From Gemmatimonadota bacterium (lineage in GTDB: Bacteria; Gemmatimonadota; Gemmatimonadetes; Gemmatimonadales; Gemmatimonadaceae): a DNA stretch of 64,000 nt. The notes under the pieces were generated by a model. That model had not been told where the DNA came from and made no database searches. It worked only from the letters and a program-made list of their open reading frames with translations. The stretch is from positions 236,699-300,698 of the forward strand of contig JAPLKS010000013.1 of assembly GCA_026387915.1 (NCBI GenBank), read 5' to 3'. Each line of letters begins with the position of its first letter. Position 1 is the first letter of the stretch. Below, piece after piece: positions 18,330 to 31,244 of this stretch. Both the position numbers and the translations under genes were made by a program.

Positions 18330-18659
18330 ATGGCCGTCCTTACCCACACCCACGACATCGCTGCCGCCGCCGCGCGCACACAGAAGAAAGCCGCTGCCGC
18401 ATTCAGGAATGGTCGCGATGCCACCGCCGACGTCCTCGAAACAGCCGCCGATCGGATCAACGCTGGCGCAGATCGCGTAACGACCGTGGCGCATGACACC
18501 GCGGATACCCTTGAGAACACCTCCGCGCTCCTGCGCGGCAATCGCAAACGGACGGTGGCGCGCAATGTCCGGGCGCTCATCAAGGAACACGCGGGGCTCG
18601 CGGTGATCGGCGCGATTGTGCTCGGGTTTGTGAGCGGGCGCGTGTTCCGTCGCGACTGA
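18330..18659 (+). CDS. small membrane protein, DUF883 (YqjD/ElaB)-like
   Basis: A 109-residue protein with a strong GGAGGG ribosome-binding site before ATG 18330. The first 85 residues form an alanine-rich amphipathic helix (TADVLETAADRINAGADRV). One C-terminal membrane helix (LAVIGAIVLGFVSGRVF) ends in a basic RRD. This layout matches DUF883-type proteins, which tether ribosomes or DNA to the membrane in E. coli, but identity is low and the name is tentative. It ends one base before the convergent mlaD stop. Confidence 0.7.
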   Translation: MAVLTHTHDIAAAAARTQKKAAAAFRNGRDATADVLETAADRINAGADRVTTVAHDTADTLENTSALLRGNRKRTVARNVRALIKEHAGLAVIGAIVLGFVSGRVFRRD

Positions 18660-19667
18660 CTAGAAGATCCGTAGCCTGACGTAGCGTCCCGGATTCGCCT
18701 TGATGTCGGCGACGAGTGCATTGAGCTGCACCATCAAGGAGTCGCTGCGGCGGTAGAGCGAGGGGTCGTTGACGAGCAATCCCAACGACCCCTGTCCGCT
18801 GTTCACCTTCTTCAGTACCGAATCGCCATTCGCCAGGAAGCTGTCGAGGCGCCCCTGCGTGGCGGTGAACTTTTCGACGAGTTCGCGTACCTGAAGCGTG
18901 GCGCGACGCAGGTCCACCGACGCCACGGCAATGTTGTCCACGACTTTCCGCACGTCGCCCGAGGTCGCGGAGGCGTCGAGCTGTTCCGCCATGCGTTGCG
19001 CATTCGCCGCGGTTTTGTTGAGTGACGTCACCGCCGCGCGCAGTTGGACCGCCACGGTGTCGAGGTCCGATGCATGCGCGCGCACTGTGGTCGAGAGCAC
19101 CGTGGAAAGATCGGCGACATTCCGGATGGAGTTGCGCAACTCGCGCGCAGCTTGGTCGTCGAACGCCACCTGCACGCGTGCGGCCACGCTCGCCACGTCG
19201 CCGGCAATCTGCCCCGCCACCGCCGTCAGTTTGCCGATCCCAGGTAGCGAGGCGCCAGCCAACACGTTCCGCTCGCCGGTGGCTTCGGCAATTTGCTGAC
19301 GCACCGTGACGTCGGCCGGGAGCGCACTGCGCTCGAGAATGGTCGCCTGCCATTCGCCAAAGAGACTGGACTCGTTCAGAAGCACCACCGCGTTGGGCGG
19401 CATCTCCATGGTGCGGTCGAGCTTCATCCGCACATGCACCCAACCGGCGGGCGCCAACTCAATCGCCTGCAATCGTCCGGCAATCACGCCACGAATCACC
19501 ACGGCGTTGCCGACGCGCGCGTTCCCCACGTCACGCACCCGCGCGACCACCTCACTCCGCCGCTGCCCGAAGTCGGATTGCTGGACCCACGCGAGCGAGG
19601 CGAGGAGCGTGACAATCACCCCCAGCACCACCACGCCAACGATCACATCACTGGTTCGGTTCTTCAT
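18660..19667 (-). CDS. MCE-domain lipid-binding protein (MlaD-like)
   Basis: A 335-residue protein. ATG 19667 overlaps the mlaE TGA (ATGA), which fixes the start. An N-terminal TM anchor (VIVGVVVLGVIVTLLASLAW) leads to an MCE domain (residues about 35-120; VVIRGVIAGRLQAIEL) and a long helical region with repeated hydrophobic heptads (about 130-310) like the needle-forming tail of larger MCE proteins. It should be the periplasmic substrate-binding part of an ABC lipid transporter between inner and outer membrane. Confidence 0.9.
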   Translation of the reverse strand: MKNRTSDVIVGVVVLGVIVTLLASLAWVQQSDFGQRRSEVVARVRDVGNARVGNAVVIRGVIAGRLQAIELAPAGWVHVRMKLDRTMEMPPNAVVLLNESSLFGEWQATILERSALPADVTVRQQIAEATGERNVLAGASLPGIGKLTAVAGQIAGDVASVAARVQVAFDDQAARELRNSIRNVADLSTVLSTTVRAHASDLDTVAVQLRAAVTSLNKTAANAQRMAEQLDASATSGDVRKVVDNIAVASVDLRRATLQVRELVEKFTATQGRLDSFLANGDSVLKKVNSGQGSLGLLVNDPSLYRRSDSLMVQLNALVADIKANPGRYVRLRIF

Positions 19668-20503
19668 GGAGCAGTTGCCTCCCGTCCGAGCAACCAAGTC
19701 ACGGCCCAAAACGCGTCGAGCACCAGAATCATCACCGCCGAGTAGACCACGGCCGATGTGCAGGCACTCCCGACGCCCACGGCTCCGCCCTGTGCATTCA
19801 ACCCGCGGCGCGCACCAATGAGGGTGACCGCAAGCCCAAAGCTCGCCGACTTCACCAGCCCGTAGCGCACATCAAACACTTGAAAGAACAGTCGCAATCC
19901 TTTGAGGAACTCGGCGCTCGACACATTCAGCAAGAGACCCGACGCGGCCCATCCGCAAAAAACGCCCATCACCATAGCCGCGGCGACAATCACCGGAAAC
20001 ATCAACGTCCCCGCCAGCACGCGCGGCACCACGAGATACGCGAGCGGATCGTACGCGAGCGTCTCGAGCGCGTCGATCTGCTCGGTCACGCGCATCGTCC
20101 CGATCTCGGCGGCGATGTTGGCGCCGACGCGCCCCGCGAGCGCGAGGCCGGTGAGTACCGGTGCCAGCTCGAGGATCACCGTCTTACCGACGAGCGTGCC
20201 AATAAAATAGAGCGGCACGGCACCGGTAAACGAGTAGCTCGCCAGCAACGCGAGAACGATGCCCGTAAACGCGGCAATGAACAATCCAATGGGGAGCGAG
20301 TCCACACCCAGTCGCCGCGCCTGATCCATAAACAACGGCGCCCACGTTCGCACTTCTCCAAACGATCGCGCCGTCTCACCCAGAAAGCGCGCCGTGGCGC
20401 CGAGGTCGGCGATCCGTTGACGCGTGCCTCGCCCGATTCGCTCCACCCAAGACACGAGAGCCGAAGGCGAGCCCGCTAGTGGGGAACTGGTAACCGGCGT
20501 CAT
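19664..20503 (-). CDS. MlaE-family ABC transporter permease
   Basis: A 279-residue membrane protein of the MlaE family. Visible signatures include PLYFIGTLVGKTVILELAPVL, LTGLALAGRVGANIAAEIGTMRVTEQIDAL, YLVVPRVLAGTLMFP and SASFGLAVTLIGARRGLNAQGGAVGVG. It forms the inner-membrane channel for phospholipid transport together with MlaD and the ATPase MlaF. No mlaF gene is adjacent; the ATPase must be encoded elsewhere. A 102-bp gap separates it from the upstream TonB-like gene, so it may have its own promoter. Confidence 0.92.
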   Translation of the reverse strand: MTPVTSSPLAGSPSALVSWVERIGRGTRQRIADLGATARFLGETARSFGEVRTWAPLFMDQARRLGVDSLPIGLFIAAFTGIVLALLASYSFTGAVPLYFIGTLVGKTVILELAPVLTGLALAGRVGANIAAEIGTMRVTEQIDALETLAYDPLAYLVVPRVLAGTLMFPVIVAAAMVMGVFCGWAASGLLLNVSSAEFLKGLRLFFQVFDVRYGLVKSASFGLAVTLIGARRGLNAQGGAVGVGSACTSAVVYSAVMILVLDAFWAVTWLLGREATAP

Positions 20504-20605
20504 ACTATTGAGAATATGCCGCGCGACGGCATTCGCCAGTGATTTATAGATGGTTCAGTGGAAGGGTTTGCCCGACAGCCTCGGCGGCCGCCCCTCCCAC
20601 GCGCC

Positions 20606-21493
20606 TTACGGTTTGATCGGCACCGGCACCGGAGCAACCGCGTCGTCCGCCGCCTTCTTGGCGCGCTCCCGTTCCCTGCGCTGCCGCAGTTCTTTCACGG
20701 CCGCGCGGAACTCATCGTCACGCGCCATCTTCGCGGCCTGCTCCAGAATTTCACCCCGAATCTGCGACAGGCGGCGATCGCGCTCCATCGCCACCGGATT
20801 CGCCTGCGCGTTGATCGGCAGCAATGCCAGAAGGGCTGTGGGCAACGAGAAGTTGCCCAAGTGAATCAACCCCTGATCGATGCCGTACTTCTTGCCGTTG
20901 CGCGTCACCGTCCAGTCGCCAGCCTTCTTGCCGGCGGGAAGCTTTTCGAGCGAATCCTCGAGTTGCTGGATGCCCGCCATGATCGCGCTGTCGAGCCGCT
21001 GCGTAGGCGACTTGGGCCCCCGCACCACGGGGCCCGTGGGAATCCAGATGCGCGGGTCGGCATACGAGGGGCGCACGCCCTTGGTGGGGCCGCCACCGCC
21101 CACCAACGGACCACTGCCGCCCTCGGCGGCAGTCGGCGGCGCGGTCTTTGCTGGTTCCGGAATCGCCGAAGGCACCACCGTCGGTGTCACCAGCGCGGGC
21201 GGCGCCAGCGACGGCTTGCCCGTGTCCACGCGGTTGTCGCCACCGGCGCGCGCCGGCTGATGCGGCTGTTCCGCTGGTCGCGGAATGGCAATAAACCCAA
21301 TGTGCTCCACCTTTACGCGCTCGCGCGTCTGCGCCTCAAACAAATCCCACACGCGCGGCTCAACCGCGATGCGAACGAGCAGCGCCAACCCCAGCACGTG
21401 CAGCACCATCGCCGCCACCACGCCGAGCGGACCGCGACGGTCCGGCTCGCGGCGATCAGCGAGGACAGTGATGAGCTGGCGCTTGCCCTTCAC
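20606..21493 (-). CDS. TonB-like membrane-anchored periplasmic protein, unknown function
   Basis: A 295-residue protein with a GTG start two bases after the FAH-family stop. It has a short cytoplasmic basic N-terminus, one TM helix (LGVVAAMVLHVLGLALLV), a Pro/Ala/Gly-rich periplasmic linker (residues about 75-145), then a helical domain with a charged C-terminal coiled coil (EFRAAVKELRQRRERERAKK). The N-terminal half looks like TonB, but the typical TonB C-terminal beta domain is not seen, so a role in TonB-type energy coupling is unsupported. Confidence 0.7.
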   Translation of the reverse strand: MKGKRQLITVLADRREPDRRGPLGVVAAMVLHVLGLALLVRIAVEPRVWDLFEAQTRERVKVEHIGFIAIPRPAEQPHQPARAGGDNRVDTGKPSLAPPALVTPTVVPSAIPEPAKTAPPTAAEGGSGPLVGGGGPTKGVRPSYADPRIWIPTGPVVRGPKSPTQRLDSAIMAGIQQLEDSLEKLPAGKKAGDWTVTRNGKKYGIDQGLIHLGNFSLPTALLALLPINAQANPVAMERDRRLSQIRGEILEQAAKMARDDEFRAAVKELRQRRERERAKKAADDAVAPVPVPIKP

Positions 21494-21495
21494 GA

Positions 21496-22113
21496 TCAGC
21501 CGTGTCCCGCCACGACGGGACTCGACACCTTCGAATGACCGACGATCTCGATTTCCACCACGTCCCCAGGCGAGAGCTGCGCCACGCCAGCAGGCGTGCC
21601 GGTTAGGACGAGATCGCCGGGCTCGAGCGTGATATAGCGGGAGATGTACGAGAGAAGCGTCGGCACCGAGAACACCATCTCGGAAGAGTTCGCCCGCTGG
21701 CGCTCGACGCCGTTGAGGCGCGAGACCACGGTCAAGTTGGCCAAGTCGAACGGTGCGTGTGACTCACTGCCGAGCGGCAAGAAGGTGTCGGAACCCTTGG
21801 CGCGCGCCCACTGCCCGTCGTTCTTCTGCCAGTCGCGAGCCGACACGTCATTGGCCGCCACAATGCCCCGCACGCCCGCCTCACACTCGGCGGGAGTCGC
21901 TTTGCGGAGCACCGTGCCAATGACGATACCGAGCTCGCCTTCAAAATCGATACGCCCCGCATCGGGCGGCAACTCAATCGCGGCACCGGCCGGAATGACC
22001 GTCGATGGCGGTTTCAGAAAGAGTAGCGGCTCGGTCGGCACGTCATTGCCCATTTCCTTGGCGTGTTCGCGATAGTTCCGCCCCACGCAGACAATTTTCC
22101 CTGGCTTTTCCAT
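21496..22113 (-). CDS. fumarylacetoacetate hydrolase (FAH) family enzyme
   Basis: A 205-residue protein from ATG 22113 (MEKPGKIVCVGRNYREH). Metal-binding acidic residues typical of FAH-domain enzymes are visible: IDFEGELGIVIG and, later, NDVSARDWQ. Substrate-loop signatures LFLKPPSTV and LEPGDLVLTGTPAGV are also present. The size fits the short single-domain enzymes such as acylpyruvases or oxaloacetate decarboxylases (FAHD1-like) rather than full fumarylacetoacetase. It starts 17 bp after the helicase stop, so it is in the same transcript. Confidence 0.9.
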   Translation of the reverse strand: MEKPGKIVCVGRNYREHAKEMGNDVPTEPLLFLKPPSTVIPAGAAIELPPDAGRIDFEGELGIVIGTVLRKATPAECEAGVRGIVAANDVSARDWQKNDGQWARAKGSDTFLPLGSESHAPFDLANLTVVSRLNGVERQRANSSEMVFSVPTLLSYISRYITLEPGDLVLTGTPAGVAQLSPGDVVEIEIVGHSKVSSPVVAGHG

Positions 22114-22130
22114 GACTCTAATGTACCCCA

Positions 22131-24746
22131 CTAAATGGATTTGGTCGCGTAAAACTTACGTAATTCGTCCCGCACCACAGCCCACGGCGCGTCAATTCGA
22201 CGCGCGAGAGGCAGGCCAGCAATCAGGGCCCGTCCGTACGACTTTTTCACAACCCTCGGGTCACAGAGCACCACCGCGCCACGGTCGGTGGCGGTGCGAA
22301 TGAGGCGCCCAAAGCCCTGCTTCAGGCGGAGGGCAGCGTGTGGCACCATATACTCGGCAAATGCATCGCGGCCGGTGGCCTCAAGTGCCTCGCACTGCGC
22401 CGCCGTCACCGGCTCGCTTGGCACTCGGAACGGCACCCGCGCCAGCAGGAGCCCGCGCAAGGCGCGCCCCGGCACGTCCACCCCTTCCCAGAAGGTGGCG
22501 GTGCCAATCAACACCGCGTTCCCAGACTCACGGAACCGGCGCAGCAGGTTGTCGCGCGAATCCTCGCCGTGTACGAGCAAGGGCCAACGCGCATCGGCAC
22601 CGAGGGCGCGCAATGCCTGCGCTGCCTCTTTCACATCGCGGTGGCTCGTAAAGAGCAGAAAGACACCACCGTCCGCCGCCTCGACGAGATCCGCCGCGGC
22701 CTGCACCACGCGCCGTAGATGCAGAGCGCCATCCACATTCGGCGCTGGAAAATCGGTGGGAATGGCGAGCACCGCTTGCCGCGCAAAATCAAAGGGCGAC
22801 GGGAGCGAGACTGTTTCCGGCTCGACGTCATCTTCGTCGAGCCCAAGACGCCCCGCAATAAAATCAAAGCCGTCGCCCACCGAGAGCGTGGCGCTCGTGA
22901 CCACGCAGGTTTTCACTTTCCGGAACAAGTTGTCGCGCAGGAGCGGCGCGAGGTCGAGCGGCACCGAGGCCACCACCACATTGCGATCGCCCCCGCTCTC
23001 CGCCGAATCGCCACGGCTATAGCCGCGCCCGGCACCGGCCCCGCCACTCTCACCGCGGTCTTCGCCACCACCTTCGCCGCGCGTGTCGGCATCGCGCGGC
23101 GATTGGCGCCGCACTTCAATCCAACGCACACGACTTTCCGCATCCGCCGAGGGCCGCAACGCATTCCGCAGCGCATCGCCGGCGTTGTCGAGACGGCGAA
23201 TTACGCCACGCAGTTCGTTGAGGAGCGGCGCCATTTCTTCGGACTTGCGTTCGTCCACTTCAAAACGCTCGCGCACCATCACGAGTCCTTCGGTGAGCAA
23301 CTCCAACTCGCGCAACAGATCGTCGAGCGTGACGCTGAGCCCCACGCGCCAGATGGGATCATCCTCAAAGGCGTCGGTGAGACGCACCTGCGCATCACGC
23401 TGACCGGCCAGCCAGTCGTCGAGCAAGTCGAACAACCGCGAGGCGAGCATGCGCGACGCGTTCGTGGACGGGGTGAGCCGCGCACGCACGAGGTCGAGAC
23501 TGGCCGCGCTCAACAAGTCGCCAGCCGTGGCGAGTTTGCGATCCAGCGCGGGCAGCAAGCCTTTGCCGCGCCGCTCAAGGCGCGAGAACAAGCGTTGCAG
23601 GCCACGACGCGTGGCGGTCTGGCCAAGGTGTCCGGCTGCGGCGTCTTCGAGATGATGTCCTTCGTCCACAATCAGCCGCGTGTACGACGGGAGCACCGCC
23701 GCATCCGACCAGTTCTGCGACGCGCGGCGCACGGCAACATCGGCCATCAACAGGTGGTGATTCGCCACCACCACATCAGCCTGCGCCGCGGCCCGACGGG
23801 CAATGAAGACAAAACAGTTGGCGAAATGCGGGCATCGCAAGCGCGTGCACAAATCGGCTTCGGCGCTCACTTCGTCCCACACGTCCTGCCGCGGCGGTGA
23901 CGGCAAATCCGCGGTGGAACCGTCGGAGGTGCGTTCCGCCCACGCCGCTAATGCGTCGAGTTCGTTGCCGGCATCTTTCTCGAAGAGCGACCCGCCTGCC
24001 GCCCGTGCTTGATCGAGACGTTGCAGGCAGAGATAGTTGCGCCACCCCTTGAGTAGCGCAAAACGCACGGGCTGATCGGTGAGCGCCCCAGCCAGAAAGG
24101 GGAGATCCTTCCCCACCAGCTGCTCTTGCAACGTGATCGTGTTGGTCGACACCACCGTGCGCTCGCCATTCGCCGCGGCCCAGCGCAGCGCGGGAATCAA
24201 ATAGCCGAGCGATTTTCCCACGCCGGTGCCCGCTTCAATGAGCGCGATGCCGTTATGCGAATACAACTTGGCAATGCGCGCTGCCATCTCGCGCTGGCTC
24301 GGACGGTCTTCGTACCGTCCCATCGCCTGCGCCACGGGGCCGTCGGGACCGAGCAGCGCGCTGACCGCGTCGGGATCGAGCGCTACCAACGAAGCGGCGC
24401 GCGGCACTTCCACCACCACATAGAGCCGCGTCGCGTGATTGTTGACGATGCCAAAGCCGATGCCGTCGTCGTGCATCCGCGCGGCGATTTCCATGTCGGG
24501 GCCCGACGGGTCGAGAATCCCCGACGGATGGTTGTGCACCAACATCTCGCCGCGTTGCGCAAAGCCGGGGAGTGCCAGCACACTGCGCACGTCGCCGCGG
24601 GCGACGGGGCGCGCGGCGGTGATCACGCCCGCATCATCCACGGTGCATGCGAAGCAGACTTCGTTGCCGCCAGCGAGCGTGATAGCCGTGCGAATGGCCT
24701 TCGCGGGTCCGGCCGCGAGTCGGGACCCGGTGGTGTCTTCGGTCAC
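22131..24746 (-). CDS. JAMM/RadC-like domain fused to DinG-type helicase
   Basis: An 871-residue protein. I use the GTG at 24746, which overlaps the upstream TGA (GTGA). Residues about 1-118 form a JAMM domain: Glu29 in GNEVCFAC and HNHPSGILDPSGPD (residues 71-84), the H-x-H-P-S-G-x-x-x-P-S-x-x-D zinc signature shared with RadC. Residues about 145-870 are an XPD/DinG superfamily 2 helicase: Walker A AGTGVGKS near 172-179, four cysteines suited to a 4Fe-4S cluster (C240, C300, C305, C311), Walker B VDEGHH, and motif VI QGFGRLIRTATDRG. The 3'-5' exonuclease domain of Firmicute DinG is absent; the JAMM domain takes its place. DinG unwinds R-loops and G-quadruplexes 5' to 3'. The JAMM target is unknown. 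Confidence 0.9.
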   Translation of the reverse strand: MTEDTTGSRLAAGPAKAIRTAITLAGGNEVCFACTVDDAGVITAARPVARGDVRSVLALPGFAQRGEMLVHNHPSGILDPSGPDMEIAARMHDDGIGFGIVNNHATRLYVVVEVPRAASLVALDPDAVSALLGPDGPVAQAMGRYEDRPSQREMAARIAKLYSHNGIALIEAGTGVGKSLGYLIPALRWAAANGERTVVSTNTITLQEQLVGKDLPFLAGALTDQPVRFALLKGWRNYLCLQRLDQARAAGGSLFEKDAGNELDALAAWAERTSDGSTADLPSPPRQDVWDEVSAEADLCTRLRCPHFANCFVFIARRAAAQADVVVANHHLLMADVAVRRASQNWSDAAVLPSYTRLIVDEGHHLEDAAAGHLGQTATRRGLQRLFSRLERRGKGLLPALDRKLATAGDLLSAASLDLVRARLTPSTNASRMLASRLFDLLDDWLAGQRDAQVRLTDAFEDDPIWRVGLSVTLDDLLRELELLTEGLVMVRERFEVDERKSEEMAPLLNELRGVIRRLDNAGDALRNALRPSADAESRVRWIEVRRQSPRDADTRGEGGGEDRGESGGAGAGRGYSRGDSAESGGDRNVVVASVPLDLAPLLRDNLFRKVKTCVVTSATLSVGDGFDFIAGRLGLDEDDVEPETVSLPSPFDFARQAVLAIPTDFPAPNVDGALHLRRVVQAAADLVEAADGGVFLLFTSHRDVKEAAQALRALGADARWPLLVHGEDSRDNLLRRFRESGNAVLIGTATFWEGVDVPGRALRGLLLARVPFRVPSEPVTAAQCEALEATGRDAFAEYMVPHAALRLKQGFGRLIRTATDRGAVVLCDPRVVKKSYGRALIAGLPLARRIDAPWAVVRDELRKFYATKSI

Positions 24747-26047
24747 GTCTTGAGCGGCTTCTTCTTGGCGGCCGGAAACAGCACGTTGTTCAAGATCAGT
24801 CGATAACCGGGCGAACCCGTGTGCAAGCCGAGGTCGGTGGGCGCCGCGCCGATGTTGTGCTGCGGGTCTTCCGGATCGTGACCGCCAAGATAGGTCCATG
24901 ATCCGCGACCGAAATCCCCGTGCAGATACTTGGCCCACGGCGATCCGTCTTCGCTCGCCAGCACGGTCACGCCCGACTTGAGCACCGCGCGATTGAAGGA
25001 CGTGGTCACGCCATAGTAGTCCGGAATGACCTTGCGGTGATTCTGCGTCAGCATCGTGGCGACGGGATCAAACTTGGCGGAGAAGTTGAACAGCGTGAAC
25101 ATCCCCAGCGCCTGCCGACGCGCCGGCACGTTCACTTGATGGCCGTCGATATCGCTCATCGCGTTGACGCCGGAACTCATTTCGAGATGCACGCCCTGAA
25201 AGGCAAAGGCGCTCGTCCAGTCCATCTTACTGTCGGCATCGGGGTCCACCGGTGTGCCGTCAGAGAACGGGCCGGCGATGTCCACGCCCTGCGCTGCCAT
25301 CGCGAGTTCGATGGTCTCCGTGGCGCCGCACATCGCAAAGAGAAAGCCACCCTTCTGCACAAAGTCGTGCAACCGCCACGCCACGGCTTTCTTGAGCGCG
25401 GGAATGGTCTGAAAACCATTGTGTTGGGCGGTGGCGAGATCGCGATCACGCTGTTCCATAAACCAGCCGGCGTCGCGAAATCCGAGGTACAGCTTGTTGA
25501 GCTGCCCCGTGAAATCTTCGTGGAACAAGTGAATCCAGTCGAATTTTCCGAGATCGCTCTTGAGGACTTCGTCGTCCCAAATCTGCGTGAACTCGATGCC
25601 GGCATACTTGAGCGCCAGCGTCACCGCGTCATCCCAGGGCGGCGATTTGGCGGGCGCATAGATCGCGATGCGCGGCGCTTTCTCGAGCGTGACCGCGTCC
25701 ATATTCGAACTCGCGACCTCGCGGCGAATGGCCGTCACAGCGCCATCGTCGAGCGGTTGCACCGTAATGCCGTCCACCGCCGCACGACGCCGTGTGGGGG
25801 CGTCGTCGGGGAGCAGAAAGCTGCCACCCTTGTAGTTCAAGAACCACTCGGCCTTGCCGCCGGCCTTGAGCACGCCAAAGGTCAGGCCGTAGGCCTTGAG
25901 GTGGTTTTGCTGACTGTCGTCCATTGGCACGAGCAGGTGCTGCGCCGGCACCGACCGAACAGCCGCGCCGAGCAGTGCCGTCACCAACGCCATCCGCCGC
26001 ACGGCAGTACCGCGGCGCGCCCAATCCATCCATGCCGTCCCGTTCAT
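24743..26047 (-). CDS. secreted conserved protein, family often mislabelled 'asparagine synthetase B'
   Basis: A 434-residue protein starting at ATG 26047 (ATGA overlap with the TPR gene), with an N-terminal signal or anchor (MALVTALLGAAVRSVPAQ). Signatures match a family widespread in Bacteroidota and annotated asparagine synthetase B: LLVPMDDSQQNHLKAYGL, FLNYKGGSFLLPDD, PPWDDAVTLALKYAGI, LFHEDFTGQ and a C-terminal SPGYRLILNNVLFPAAKKK. It has no glutaminase or ATP-pyrophosphatase motif, so the common name is misleading. The VLKYAGI and GGFLFAMCG segments suggest a class-I-glutamine-amidotransferase-like or DUF4159-like Rossmann fold, which is a guess. It is part of the DUF4159-DUF4175-TPR block. 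Confidence 0.85.
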   Translation of the reverse strand: MNGTAWMDWARRGTAVRRMALVTALLGAAVRSVPAQHLLVPMDDSQQNHLKAYGLTFGVLKAGGKAEWFLNYKGGSFLLPDDAPTRRRAAVDGITVQPLDDGAVTAIRREVASSNMDAVTLEKAPRIAIYAPAKSPPWDDAVTLALKYAGIEFTQIWDDEVLKSDLGKFDWIHLFHEDFTGQLNKLYLGFRDAGWFMEQRDRDLATAQHNGFQTIPALKKAVAWRLHDFVQKGGFLFAMCGATETIELAMAAQGVDIAGPFSDGTPVDPDADSKMDWTSAFAFQGVHLEMSSGVNAMSDIDGHQVNVPARRQALGMFTLFNFSAKFDPVATMLTQNHRKVIPDYYGVTTSFNRAVLKSGVTVLASEDGSPWAKYLHGDFGRGSWTYLGGHDPEDPQHNIGAAPTDLGLHTGSPGYRLILNNVLFPAAKKKPLKT

Positions 26048-27749
26048 TCCGCTGCTCCCGTGCGCAAGCCGTCTAGCTCCCGTCGCGCCTGCGGCACGAG
26101 TGCGCTGCGCGGATAGGTGAGAATCAAATGTTCGAATCGCGTCGTAGCGCCCGTGGCATCGCCGTGCCGGCGCAACGTCCGTCCCCATTCCAAGTCTGCT
26201 TCGGCGGCTTCCGGTGCCGCCGCATAATCGGTCACAATCCGTTGCCAGAGGCCAATCGCCCCCGCATCATCGCGGCGTGCGCTCCGCAAGCGCGCGGCCA
26301 CCCCCAACAATAGCGCCGCGGCATCGGGAAGTTCATCGGCCGACCGTTCAAATCGCCGAGCCGCATCATTCGTATCGGCGCGCGCGAGCGAGAGAAAGGC
26401 GGCACCAACCGATTTCGCGCTGTCGGCTTTGGTCCGCGACAGAAAGGCGATAGCCAGCACCACCTGCGTCGTCGACTCCGTTGGCCGCTTGAGCCCCGCG
26501 CGTGCTTTGCGCAGATCGCCGTCGTACAGCGCGAGCCACGCGGTCACTTCGTCTTCGTCGTCGCCGGTCGCGCCAACGAGCGTGGCACGCGCCTTTTCGA
26601 TTTGGCCCGACCGAATCCACGCCCACGCCACCTGGCGCACAAAGCCGTGTCGCGTGCCCGCATCGAGTGAGTCTGCGTGCCGCGCCACGAGCGCTTCCAC
26701 CTCAGCGCCGCGCCCGAGCGCACTCAACGCACGCACCTGCAGCGGCAGCACCTGCGTGCGTAGCACCGAGGGCTTGAGCGTGGGCGCCACCTTCGCGAGG
26801 AGTTCCACGGCGGATGCGGCTTCACCACCGTTCAGCGCCGCGTTGGCGGCCCGCACCGTGAGCACCGGACTCGGCTGGAGCGCCATCATCGCCACGAGCG
26901 CGTCACGCGCCGGCAGCCACGCGCCCAGCCGCTCGGCGTCGTCGGCAAAATCGCTCCAAGTGGGATACGCGCTGTCGGCCACTGTGAGCGCAGAGAGCAC
27001 GCGCCACCCCTCGCGCGGGGCGCCCCAGGCCAACTCCAGCGCACCGAGCGTACGAATGAGCGGGGCCTGCATGGGCGGCGCGCGGAGCGCCGTCCGAATG
27101 GAATCGCGACGGTCGCGCGGTGCCGGAGACAGCGAGTAGAGCGCCGCTTGCTCAAGATACATCTCGCTCAACAGCGCCTCGCGCCACGCGGGCCCTGCTT
27201 GCCCCCACAGCCCGAGAGCGGCGCGCAACTGCGCCACCTCAATCACCAACGTTTTGGTGCCGCCCAACGCTTGTGATGCTTCCTGCAACACCGTGTCGGC
27301 TTGCGCAGCACGACCGTCGTTGAGCAGTTGCTGCGCGTACTCGCGATACGGCGTCGGATCATTTGGCACGAGCTGCGTCCACGCCGCAAACGCCGCGCGC
27401 GCATCGCGGTCACGGCCAAGGGAGCGCAACACGCGCAACTGCGCGCCGTGGAGCAATCGGTCTTTGGGCGAGCGCGCGAGTGCGCTGTCGAGCGGCGGCA
27501 GGACGGAATCGTCCTGTCCCATCTGCTGATACACGCGCTCCAATCCGAGAATCCCCTGCGCGACATCGCCGGTGGAAAGCACGGTGCGCCAGGCGGTCAC
27601 AGCGTCGCGCCACTTGCCGGCATTTTCAAGATCCATCGCGCGCTGCACGAGCACATTCTGCGCTTGCGCCGCGACCGGTGACAGGGGGCACCACAACGCG
27701 CCCGCGGCTACGACCAGCATCGCCGCAAGCCGCTGAAGGGCGCCACGCC

Positions 27750-27753
<4 letters not shown>
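26044..27753 (-). CDS. secreted TPR-repeat protein
   Basis: A 569-residue protein with a signal peptide (AAMLVVAAGALWCPLSP, then VAAQAQ) and a GTG start overlapping the DUF4175 stop (GTGA). Almost the whole mature chain is helical repeats of TPR type, for example AMDLENAGKWRDAVTAWRTV near the N-terminus and WQRIVTDYAAAPEAAEADLE near the C-terminus, so it is likely a periplasmic scaffold. Function is unknown. The gene is locked between the DUF4175 and AsnB-like genes by 4-bp overlaps on both sides, which points to fixed stoichiometry with them. Confidence 0.85.

Positions 27754-31240
<3,487 letters not shown>

Positions 31241-31244
<4 letters not shown>

Noticed and set aside
24743..26047. Asparagine synthetase function
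   Set aside because: The family carries that label in databases, but no glutaminase nucleophile or SGGxDS loop is present.
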